NCBI GenBank assembly: GCA_033675545.1
Contig: JAWDGP010006665.1
Coordinates: forward strand, 514,001 to 578,000
DNA length: 64,000 bases
Origin: Elysia crispata
Taxonomy: Eukaryota; Mollusca; Gastropoda; Plakobranchidae
Direction of reading: 5' to 3'
Of the stretch, positions 36,601-54,533 are shown in pieces. Below the pieces are notes generated by a model. The model was not told where the DNA came from. It made no database searches and saw only the letters and a program-made list of their open reading frames with translations. A program made the position numbers and the translations under genes. Numbering within the stretch: the stretch's first letter is position 1; the number at the start of each line of letters is the position of its first letter.

Positions 36601-39600
36601 TGATTTCCATAGACCCGTGTTCGATCTCATCATGTTTCACTGAATCTTCACATATTTTCAAGAGATAGAAAAAAATCACATTGGAAAAGCAATATTTTCA
36701 TTGACATAGTGGTAATTTGACAGGAAACTTTTTTATCTCTTACAAGTTTCTGAACAATAAATGCCTAAAATTATGGAAAATGTACATAGAAAAAAATCCT
36801 GTTCATGGCTTTTAATTCAAAGTGAAGTATGGAATTTGTTAACATCACTCATGAATTGAAACCAATACTTTAGTACAAACTGATCAAACTTAATTTCGCT
36901 CCAGTACACCTAAAGGGTGAATAATATCTGAGTGTCACAGTAAATTGCAAACAAAGTTATAAAGGTGAAACACGGCGTCTCAAAATCGGCTCTCAGCGAT
37001 ACTTTAGTTTAGGCCTGGTTGCCCGCATATCTCCTAACCAAGGACCGTCTTCAGTGAATCAATCACTGTCAGATATGCTCTGCTGACGCTGCTAGGCAGG
37101 GTAAACCAATGTGCCCGATATTTTGCGCACCACTTTGATGCGTAATAAAGTTTGTCTTTGTTTAAGAAGCTATGGTCAAATTTGTGACCGAGCTAGACTG
37201 GTTTCCTCTTGACTTTCTATTTATAAACTCAATCTTGTGACTTTTGTGAAATTCCCGTGTTTTTATCTTTAAAAGGTTTTATTTTAGAGCTTCAATTTGC
37301 TCACTTAGTTTGTTAATTAAGTTTTATAAGTTTACTTCCATTGTGTCAACTTAATTAGACAATTACAGACAAACGGCTCCATAGAAATCATTTTTTCTTC
37401 TTCAACTGTTTTCAAATATCATTTCTCTTTCTGATTTAACAGGTTTCTTATCCTCAGCAACAATAGAGAATTTTTAAATAATTTTTTTTACACCACTATG
37501 GAACACACTCAAGATCGGCTCTACCGTTATACTTCTATTGTGTTCACTTAATTAGACAATTACTGGCAAACGGCCCCATACAAATCATTTTTTCTTCTTC
37601 AACGGTTTTCTAATATCATTGCTCTTTCTGATTTAACAGGTTTCTTATCCTTAGCAACAATAGAGAATTTTTAAATAATTTTTTACACCATTATGGAACA
37701 TACTCAAGATCGGCTCTACTGTTATACTTCTATTGTGTTCACTTAATTAGACAATTACTGACAAACGGCCCGATACAAATCATTTTTTCATCTTCAACGG
37801 TTTTCAAATATCATTTCTCTTTCTGATTTAACAAGTTTCATATCCTCAGCAATGATAAAGAATTTTTGAATAGTTTTTTTAAACCATTATGGAATGTACT
37901 CAAGATCGTCACTGTCAATATAATTATGCGAATGAAATGTGCCGCACATGTGGCCAACTGACTTTAAATAAGAAGGGGAAAAAACAATATTAAATTAAAA
38001 AGTCGTTCTCTGGCCTTGAACTTAGTGATGACATTCGCATGGTGTTTGGAATCGATCCGAAATCAATGATTTTCTTCGCGATATATTGCCATATAATGTA
38101 AGGCAAACATATCAGCGTGGAAAAAGAAGAGGTGTGACAACTATAAAAGCGTCTAGGACTAGATCTATATCTATGACACAGACAACTTGAGATTTATGGT
38201 GTGACTTCGACAAACAAAATCCCTTATTAACCCATCTTTGTGATATCGTCTCTCTAACCTAGCTAAGGCATGGGAGTTTACAAAGCAGGCACGAGCTCTC
38301 AAACTTAGAGAGACTCACCGAGAGAGAACTCACTGAAAATAAAACCCACCCAGACATTCATACCACTAGCCACTTTTTAATTTTTACAGATTGATACCGC
38401 AACACTACACTACTTACACCTGCAGACACAATTGAAACGATGACAGATAGCCATATAGATAACGAAATTAGCGTAAAACTAGTAGGTACCAGCAGGCCCA
38501 GTGATAGCATGGAGACAGATAGAGAAGATTCCCACCAGTTATATCAGCATGAAAATAGAGACCACACAGACACTTCCCTCACTAGAGACAATTAAGAAAA
38601 CGAACACAATAGATGCACAACTAGCAGACACACAGACAGTGGAAGTAACGATCGACAGAGGTACAAACATAGAATATACATCTAGAAACTTACCACAAAC
38701 CATGATTTATCAGCGCAACAGTCATAGACATGACTTCTAACGAGCAAAAAACACTCACCGTTCCAACTATCCCCATAGCTTCATCAACACCTATCAAACC
38801 CTCTGGTCAGCTACAAGAGATAATTCAAAAACACCAATGATAAAATGTGTTTTATTATTCACCATTGTTCCTTGTTTGGATATTTCAACTTGATAGAGTA
38901 ACATACGCTGTAGTAATAATTAAAGGGAATTATGTTTGGATCAAGCTCACAGGCACAATTTTAGTGCTGAGGATATGATTTTTTCGTGAATGTTTAGAAA
39001 AATATTTGTCTTATTGACAGTAACATTTTTTTCAAGTTCTGTGGAGCCGATTGTCCGCTAGCGGTCATTTAATCATGTTAATTAGCCCAGTAATCAGGTC
39101 ATTTTTCTGACTTTTTAAATGACTGATATAAAAACTTCTATCAAAGCTATTTTTATAATTTTTTTTTCACTACTTTTTTATTTAGTGAAAGATTAAATGA
39201 AAAGATAATTAAATGAAGCTTGCAGATCGTATTAAAATGAACTATTATGACAAAAGACTGGTGCATGCCAGCAGTGCGGCCGACCTTGACCTCACATTGG
39301 GTGGATAACCCCAACCCCGTGACCTATTTATCGTTTGACTGAGCCCAGTGCGGCACAACTAAAGTATCACTAAAGTGACGCCGTGGAAAGGATAAAAATG
39401 TAAACACTTTCACAGCACTGTGACTGTGAGTTACACACACCTACCTCAACATGTGTTGTCCTTTCCAAATTCTGTATTTTGCCAATGCGGCAATGATTGA
39501 GGTCTATGTCCTGCAGAGAGAACAAAAAAAAATTGTGCTCAAAGCTAAATGTATTATTTTCTTGTCTCCAAATTTTCTGGAAATAAAACTTAACACAACT

Positions 39601-40147
39601 CTCATACCAAAAAAAGGCATTATAACATTGACAGTTTCTCTACAGGGTGTTCAAGAAAATTTATTCCCATCTTTTTTCTTCTTGTCATAATTCTTCTCAA
39701 CCCTGGCAGCCCACAAAAGCTTACCTATTTTGCGATAACTTTGGCAATTGTTGGAAAAGTGACATCTCTTAGTGATTGTAGGTTCTGTTAAAGTTTTGCC
39801 AATTTCATTCCCATTTTGCTAAGTTACAAACTACACTTTTAAAGGATTATTTATAAAGACCATCTTTTTCTTCAGTTCAGCAGGTGTAGTTGGCTTTCTG
39901 TTCCTGAAGAAAACCAGCAAATGCTAGCTGGCTAGAAATATCAATAAATACCTTAAAACTTATATTAGTTGAATTGGCTTTGGCAAAAACATGTATTTCG
40001 TTAAGAGCAGTAACTCACAATCGCATCTGGATCCTCAACAATGAGTTCTTGTGTGATTTCATCTGGATCATCTTCATTTTCTGAAATATCCGAGTTGTGG
40101 ACTGGATGAAATGGTGGGTCCTTTTGAGAAATACCATTTTCTGACAT
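30631..40147 (-). CDS. PPP1R7: Protein phosphatase 1 regulatory subunit 7 / SDS22 (8 coding exons, 329 aa)
   Basis: Coding exons in transcript order: 40147-40019, 39510-39445, 35026-34896, 34558-34396, 33207-33091, 32406-32302, 31937-31851 and 30822-30631. All junctions are GT/AG and in phase; total 990 nt. An acidic N-terminus (SENEDDPDEITQELIVEDPD) is followed by about ten leucine-rich repeats of exactly 22 residues, including DIDLNHCRIGKI, TLCLRQNLVKTIEG, ELDLYDNQITKIEN, KLFLVNNKISKIEK, MLELGANRIR, SLYLGKNKISKLQG and TLDLAGNRIQKIEN. The C-terminal cap ETVYLERNP..YRRKVMLALPWVRQIDATLAR is diagnostic. SDS22 binds the PP1 catalytic subunit and inhibitor-3 and controls PP1 biogenesis and mitotic functions. 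Compared with human (360 aa) the N-terminus is shorter, and the cap has about seven extra residues (YFDSAKQ region) between ERNP and DPSYRRKV. A non-coding first exon probably ends at 41677. Confidence 0.95.
33711..33961. mobile_element. TIR element (MITE-like, 251 bp) in a PPP1R7 intron
   Basis: 33711-33735 (TATCCAGGTATCTGACTACT then GCAAT) is the exact reverse complement of 33937-33961, a 25-bp perfect inverted repeat. If the outer TA on each side is a target-site duplication, the inverted repeat begins TCCAGG and the insertion fits TA-targeting DNA transposons. The interior is AT-rich with no transposase frame. The element lies between the coding exons at 33091-33207 and 34396-34558. Confidence 0.75.
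35930..36075 (-). repeat. tRNA-derived SINE fragment in a PPP1R7 intron
   Basis: On the minus strand CTCTTTAGGTAGAGTGTTAG (A-box-like) is followed about 35 nt later by AGGGTTTCAATCC (B-box-like, compare GGTTCRANYCC), the spacing of a pol III internal promoter. The downstream body reads on to about 35930. It lies in the 4.4-kb intron between 35027 and 39444. The tRNA cloverleaf is not well preserved and no ends were fixed. Confidence 0.45.
37331..37908. repeat. About 196-bp tandem repeat, 3 units, in a PPP1R7 intron
   Basis: TTAATTAGACAATTAC recurs at about 37351, 37548 and 37743. Each unit also carries CAAACGGC, ATCATTTTTTC, TCTTTCTGATTTAACA and ACTCAAGATCG. Copies 1 to 3 show scattered substitutions and short indels, with copies 1 and 2 the most alike. 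Confidence 0.9.
38230..38860 (+). other. A/C-rich compositional island, possible retroelement relic
   Basis: Within an AT-rich PPP1R7 intron this block has a purine/C bias on the + strand with many ACA, GACA and CAC words. Broken + frames include AKAWEFTKQARALKLRETHR near 38265 (frame-shifted) and a polar Thr/Asp/Asn-rich frame at 38420-38600. It resembles the base use of retroelement ORF1-type regions, but no domain was recognised. Shorter A/C-biased DNA is not seen elsewhere in this intron. Confidence 0.3.
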
Positions 40148-41720
40148 CCTTGAATCTGTATGAAATTAAAAAAAAAATACTCTGCTGTCAACAGGAAGAA
40201 ACTTAATAGAGACTAAACAAAAAGGTACCTCTAGAAATCTTAAACCGTCTAAGGCTATCATTATAATATATATTTAGATGGAAATTTTTTGGGCTTTTTG
40301 GTCTAAAACTATTTACTACTCCTCAGATCAGGATTGATGTTAAAATTGAATCTGAAGGATTTACAAGCTGCGAATAAGCCTTCAGCTGGTTAAGTGCGAT
40401 TTTCTACTCTAGTCCTTTATTTAAATGGATGCATCTTTACTGATCACAATTGATTTGAGTTTATTTTGGGTAAATTTGCAGATATCGGCCCAAATCGTGT
40501 TAGGCTTCACAACTGAACGTTTCTCAATGAGTTCGAAACTAGTAGTTTAATAGGATTTTAGAGCAACACAAAAATGCTTATATCTTGAAAAGTATTTTAG
40601 CGGCCAATAAAACCTTCATATTCGTGTTCAGCATATCAAATTCTTTCAGAACACTACACTTTTTAAAGCTTGAAGTGAGTAGAGCCGCTAACTGCATAAT
40701 ATCTTATTTTGTTACAAAATAGGTTTAAGACTAAGACTTCTTCTTCTCAAATGCCCTGTCTGGAACAGACATCGGCGATCATGATTCTCCACCTGTCCCT
40801 ATCTTCCGTCATCCGCTGTAAGGCTATGTTGTCTTTGTTGTTTCCTGTCACAAAAGAGCTCAAGCTATCAAGAAATGTAATCCTTTGTCTACCTCTGCTT
40901 CTTGTACCTTCTATCTTGCCTGTAAGAGATAAAAATTCCAGTCCCTTATGGTGACATATGTGGCCTAAAAATTTCAGTTGCCTTTTCCTTATTGTTTTTA
41001 TGAGGGATCTCTCTTGGTTCGTTTCTTCTAATATCGATTCGTTTGTCCTCTTTTCTTTCCATGATATTCTTAACATTCTCCTGTAGAACCACATTTCCGC
41101 TGCCTCTAAATTTTTCTTGGTTCCTGCAGTTATTGTCCAAGTTTCGCATCCATATAAAAGTATAGACCACACATATGTTTTCAAAACCTTCAATTTGGTT
41201 GAAAATGATATATTTCTATTTTTAAGAATGGTGCTCATTTTTTGGAAAGAAGACTAAGACTAGAGTGCATTTATCTCATAAATGACTGTTAGTGTATCAA
41301 ACCAAGAGGAGCTAGATCTAGCCTGTAAATTTCAACATAGATTGAGCCTAGATCAGTACTTGGCCTTATATGGATTCTCAATTAATACAGAATTCAGGTT
41401 AGATCTTGATCAGGTAGGCCTACAGTCTAGAGGCTAGTATGTTGTATGACAACCGGCACAGCGGACAACTCAAACATAAGCTGCTATGCCTATCTAAGCT
41501 GCGTCTAATAAAAAAGCTAAGTTAAAAAAATGAGAAGAAACTTCATTTGCCCATAGGAAAAGATTAACAATACTGAACAAACCCTTGATCTTTTTTATAA
41601 GACTTGCTCGTAACGATCTGGGGTTCCAAGTGTTTTTGTTTACAGAAATCTATGGAAAGAGGGAAGTGGAACTTACCGGAAATGACGCATGACAATTCTC
41701 ATATAACATAAGTTTCAAAC
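40148..41720 (-). promoter_or_regulatory. PPP1R7 5' UTR: intron 1 and probable non-coding first exon
   Basis: An acceptor (minus-strand TACAG) ends just above 40155, so 40148-40155 is 5' UTR directly before the ATG. A strong donor, TCCG/GTAAGT, is at 41677/41676, suggesting a first exon from 41677 upward, with intron 1 at 40156-41676. TCTAGATC-like words lie at 41310-41440 in intron 1. The exact transcription start is unknown. Confidence 0.5.
40739..41249 (-). mobile_element. 5'-truncated RTE-like LINE insertion in PPP1R7 intron 1
   Basis: An open minus frame (41238 to 40747, 163 aa) carries YVWSILLYGCETWTI, then AAEMWFYRRMLRISW, RTNESIL and RQLKFLGHI. These are typical of the region after the reverse-transcriptase core in RTE/BovB-like LINEs. 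The insertion is flanked by a perfect 12-bp duplication, AAGACTAAGACT, at 40727-40738 and 41250-41261, and its 3' end is GAAGAAGA-like, as in elements with short simple tails. Only the C-terminus of the ORF2 protein is present, so it was dead on arrival, but the open frame and intact duplication argue that it is fairly young. It has the same orientation as PPP1R7. Confidence 0.8.
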
Positions 41721-43428
41721 GAAAAAGATTTCGAAATATCTGTTGGCTGTCTTATCCACTTTTCCGGTGGACATCCATGATGAAAGAAAAGATTAATCAA
41801 CCTCTATGGGAGTAGGCAAGGAGCTTATCCATAAATAAATAAGTTCCTTATGAATACCTAACAAGTAGTATCATCACGATACGTCGATAATTATTTTCAT
41901 GGAAAAAACACACTATCATGCCAACTTATTGAGTATTTGTGAGGATCAACGTTGATTAATTAAATTTTTAAAGATATCGGTGTTTCGACACAAGATAAAG
42001 CAGATGCACTCTTCGCTGCCGCGATAGATCAAAAGTGAAATGTAGTCATCTGCATGTATTGGTATGGAACCTTTTTTCTGCCCTAATGCTGCCGTTGAAA
42101 GTAATGTGAGGTCGTTACAATAGTCTTCACAGATCCAATTCCTTCACATCTTGTAAAGAGGGCTTCCAGCCAAACATGATGTTGCCCTACAATGTTGCCA
42201 CATTTCTGCTCTGATTTGCATGGATCTCTAAGTTTGCTTTAACAAGATGGAAATTCTGAGGATTGTCTAAAACGAAACACGAGTCTCTGGCTCTAGGTGT
42301 TCTAGAAACACAATCCAGTCACGTAGGCCTGCAAATTTTTTATATTGTAATCAAACATGCCCTAATTTTTTAAAACAATTTTAACAAAGCTATGGCTATA
42401 ACAATCCCTAAGACTTTGTAGCAGTTACACTTTTAGAAATCCAAATGGGAGTCAATGCTAGAACTTGTACCATCATATTCAAATGATCGTCAAATGTAAC
42501 AACAAAACTGCATTCGATTTCGACGGTTGTTTGGTGAATGGAAGGCGGTTTGAAGATATCAGGTGCCTCCTGATATTTTTTTGTACGATGGACGATCATT
42601 TTAGGGAGCGTCTGCCTGGAAATGTGGCTCTTTAAAATTTGCCGCTGCGGGGAATAACTTGTGAAATGGTGCACGCAGAATTTTGTAAAGAGATGTTTTT
42701 GGAAGAGAATAAAATAAAATAATAAAAAAAGCCTCCCCCCCCCCCCCCAACCAAATCTCCTTCTTCCTCTTTCTATAGAGCGAGGCTAATATGCGTGTGT
42801 TTGTGTGTGCGTATTAATTCAAGGTGCGGACAGTCTTTTATAACCAAACGACCAGCGCACGATGCCCGAGTGGTCCATAAAACATTTCTTCTGATATAAG
42901 AGAATCTGTGTGAACACGTGGACTGCAGTAAAACAATACGCCGCGTTGCAAAAATTTACGTGAAACTTGAAATCAACAGCTCTGCTCTTTTAACAGTTAA
43001 CAGTGTCTGCTAGCGGTTATCAGAAGTGTTCCGCAACTCCTAGCGACTCAAAACGTTTTATATTATGAGACGAGCGGTTAGCTGAGGGTCTGTTCTGATC
43101 AAGAGTGTTGTCCCCTGGCAAAAAGAACAACAACAACAATAACAACAACAACAACAAAAAGAACAAAACCCAGAAATCAATTTTCAAACTTTGGTTCAAA
43201 ATAATCCAAGTTGTAGTAGACAGGCCGTTTCAGCTCAACCACTTTCACTGATCCACGTAGCGGAGGAATATTATTGCTGCCTACCGTTACCTACACTGGT
43301 ATTTTGCCAGTCAAAGCCCGATAACTCCTTTCTGCTTCGGACAATCATCTTGGGTTTAAGGGGAGCTAACTGATAACCGCTGCATTCCACTCTATATCAG
43401 ATACGACAAGTTCGACATTCAAAGACTT
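41721..43428. other. Intergenic DNA between PPP1R7 and the MS4A-like gene
   Basis: No supported gene. It includes a run of about 16 C at 42735-42750 and a (CAA)n tract about 43122-43160. A minus open frame at 42408-42674 (88 aa, with CSFVVTFDDHLNMMVQVLAL) shows no recognised domain. Composition is more balanced here than in the introns. Confidence 0.4.
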
Positions 43429-43776
43429 TCAATTACTGATCGAAGCCAGCAAATCGGTCAGATTTATCCCTCTGTTTTTAAACTCTCTTAGGTCTACTGC
43501 CCTTAGACGCCGAATGTTTTCCCGATTTGTTGAGGAATTTTTGTTTATTACTTTATTAGTACCGTATAAAGGGGTGTCATTGCTAACAATAAAGAGTGAC
43601 ACATTGGCAGAAAGTCGTTGAAAGGAAATTAATGTCTGTGTCATATTCGGTATTATGCAGTATTTTGCTTCCTCTTTAATATTAAACCGAAGATTGCAAG
43701 AACGGTATTGAAGCAGCAGGACACTAAGGTACAATAACAATATAATACTGCCGCTATGGGCAGAAGCCAGAAACAA
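43429..43776 (-). CDS. Unrecognised 115-aa open frame, possible secreted protein or exon
   Basis: The frame opens MFLASAHSGSIILLLYLSVL, which looks like a signal peptide or a single membrane segment. The rest is polar with three N-x-S/T sites (NMT, NVS and NLT) and ends LTDLLASISN. The local base composition is more balanced than the surrounding DNA. No family was recognised. A possible splice acceptor within the first codons means it could instead be an exon of a larger gene. It may also be chance; no neighbouring exon with matching phase was found. Confidence 0.2.
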   Translation of the reverse strand: MFLASAHSGSIILLLYLSVLLLQYRSCNLRFNIKEEAKYCIIPNMTQTLISFQRLSANVSLFIVSNDTPLYGTNKVINKNSSTNRENIRRLRAVDLREFKNRGINLTDLLASISN

Positions 43777-43900
43777 TCAAGCTGTACCTGGACCACCGCT
43801 TAATCCCAATCAACAGGTATTGCTGGTGTCCGCCAGGCTTTCTAGTACTGGAACCTTTCAGCCTAGATTAGTTCTCATTCGATGTTACAAGCGTTGAAAC

Positions 43901-44131
<231 letters not shown>

Positions 44132-44132
<1 letters not shown>

Positions 44133-45160
44133 CCCTAAAAACATCCTTTTTAGATGTATAAATGAAGGAACATTTTATCATTTCAGTTTTTAATAAAATT
44201 TAGCTGCGATTAAGATTTATTATAAAAAAAAAATGTTAGCATTTTACTGTAATGTATTAGAAATATCAGCAATACCTGGGAAATGCAAGTTACACCTCTT
44301 AATATTCAAACAAAAAAATTACGCGAAAGGGCGATTGAAACGATATTAAAATATGATTATTGTAATTTATTGTTTTAAAAAATGCGATATAGAATGAACG
44401 TAAAAAGGGGGGGGGGGAATGCAATTCTTTCTTTATATGCAAAAAAAAAAAAAAAACAACTATTGGTTTGAAGAAAAAATAATATAAGATCATCTACTAC
44501 TGTTTGAGGGGAACAAATCAACAACTTGGAAATTATCTTTCTGTTTCTAGTGACAAATTTAATAATGGCGGCTTCCTTTCACTGGCCCATCTCAAAGCTA
44601 GTTTTAGCTTCATTTGTTGCCAACGATTACACTTAAGACACATGTATTGTGTTTTTGTTTGTTTTCTTCCAACTTTCCTTCTTTTTCGACGTCTGGCCTT
44701 CCTTATGATGCAATTTACGCGCAGCACATAGCAAGAGATTCGAAACTAATTATTTCTAGAATTGGATGCAGTGAAATTTTACAGAGTCACAAGGAATATA
44801 AATATGGCTTTTCAGAGATTCCAAGTACTTCATGAAGCCAATTACCAGAAAGACATTTGCGCTGCTGCCGTCTTGAATAAAGAGCGATAATAGATCTTGC
44901 TTGTAACGTCTAAGTGTGATCAATAGGCATTAACATACTTTTATCTCATTCTGGAGCCCTAAACACTCATAGTCATAGCCTTCATAACCCGAAGTTCCCG
45001 CATGTTCAAACTTCAAAGACGAGGTGCTCTTAGCATTGACCATTGTTATTTGATTTTAGTGGAATAACTGTGGAAATATAAGGAAAGTTATCAAACTTAA
45101 ATTATTAGCATTTTTTTTTCAGTGAATAACCATAAGTTTTCTTTTCTGAAAAGAGACTGC
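44132..45160. other. AT-rich intergenic stretch, no gene seen
   Basis: Contains a short G run (about 44407-44417) and A/T runs. Overlapping small frames around 44504-44835 on both strands lack recognisable domains and have no supporting splice structure. Confidence 0.5.
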
Positions 45161-45161
45161 C

Positions 45162-45248
<87 letters not shown>
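45161..45248. repeat. (AAT)n microsatellite
   Basis: About 87 bp of uninterrupted AAT triplets. Confidence 0.95.
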
Positions 45249-45249
<1 letters not shown>

Positions 45250-45756
45250 GTAAGACAGGTAAAGGAAGTTTCCATTCTAGGACTTTCATTTCATGAAATT
45301 GGCAGATCAGTAATTGCTGCACACCATGGGTTTATCCTTTTTTTATGAACAATGGAATGGTGAGATTAGGACGATCAAAATTTGTAGATGAGCATCGTCT
45401 GGCTAAAAGTTTATGGCCTCCTCAAAATCCAATACCTTTTCTCACATCTTCTAACCTTTCTCTACCATAATTATATCTATAATATTAAAAAGCCCGCCTA
45501 AAATAACGCACTACTGTCACGACTCAAAAGTCTCAAGGAATATAATCCAGAATCTATGTTCTCCTTTTCCAGGAAAGCCGAATAAGAGCATTTTTTTTTA
45601 ATTCAAACGGTGCAGTACACAGGGCCAATATTATCTGATTATTAAAATGTATTAAAAGGGATACACAAAATGGCCTGTGGGCTCCAGCTCTTAATTGATA
45701 CCCATATTGTAATAATCAACTGAATAATAAACTAATGATCATACTATTAATAGCAA

Positions 45757-46043
<287 letters not shown>

Positions 46044-46498
46044 AAAACAACGAACACAAAATTAATATAAAATCTGAACTAACCCAGTCCCAATTATTTC
46101 AGAGGCCTCTGGCGTGAGGTAATGCCGTCATGGTATCAGCCCCGCATGCCTGGGAAGGACATTTGTCTTCCTCATGTCAGGTCGTCGCTCTATAGCCGGT
46201 CAATGTGGAAAATTACCGGATCGAAACTTTGAAATCTTAACTTGGTGTTAGGCAGGTTTGGAGGGAGAGGTTTGAAAGATTGTGTGCTGCTGTTACAGGA
46301 GCTCGATCAGAGCACCACACGAGACTATATATACCTCGAGATTCGAGTTCCACAAGAAAGGCGAGTCGACAACATTGTGTTCTAACACTGAATTGTTGTT
46401 CTTAGTTATCGTGTTTGTGCATTTTATTTATCACTTTAACTGATATCATTATTATAAAAAAGAGATACACTCAAATGAATTGTTATTAAGGTAATAAG

Positions 46499-46692
<194 letters not shown>

Positions 46693-47160
46693 TTGCTGTA
46701 ATGGTAGTAGCAGTACAATTTATCGCAGTTAAAGTAGTAATACATGGCCTGGATAAGCGAACGAAGCTTTCAATTTTTTAAACTGTTTTGTTTTTTCTTC
46801 CCACTTCAACTTTTGGAAATACTTTCTCGTTTCCGCTGAAATTTTGTGTTGATTTTAAGTTATTATTAAGAAATTTCTTTGCTTGAAAATCATTGACCTG
46901 CCTATGAATATTGAAATGTAACTTTGTATATATGAATGCAGGAATGATGCATTATAAGACTTGATGTCCGTGATATTTCAGAACACTAAAAACCAATAAT
47001 TATAAAGTGAGAAAAGACTTAGTGTTCAGATGATTTCCTCTAACAGATTACGTTCTACTTACACAATTAATAGTTGGACATTAGCAAAAACTGGACTTCC
47101 CTTCTAAAGATACAAATTCAGCGAAGGAGAAAGCGCAACGATCCCGCCTGATCTGCCAAG

Positions 47161-54533
<7,373 letters not shown>

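Noticed and set aside
42408..42674. 88-aa minus frame with VTFDDHLNMMVQVLAL
   Set aside because: No family recognised and no supporting exons; noted only in the intergenic description.
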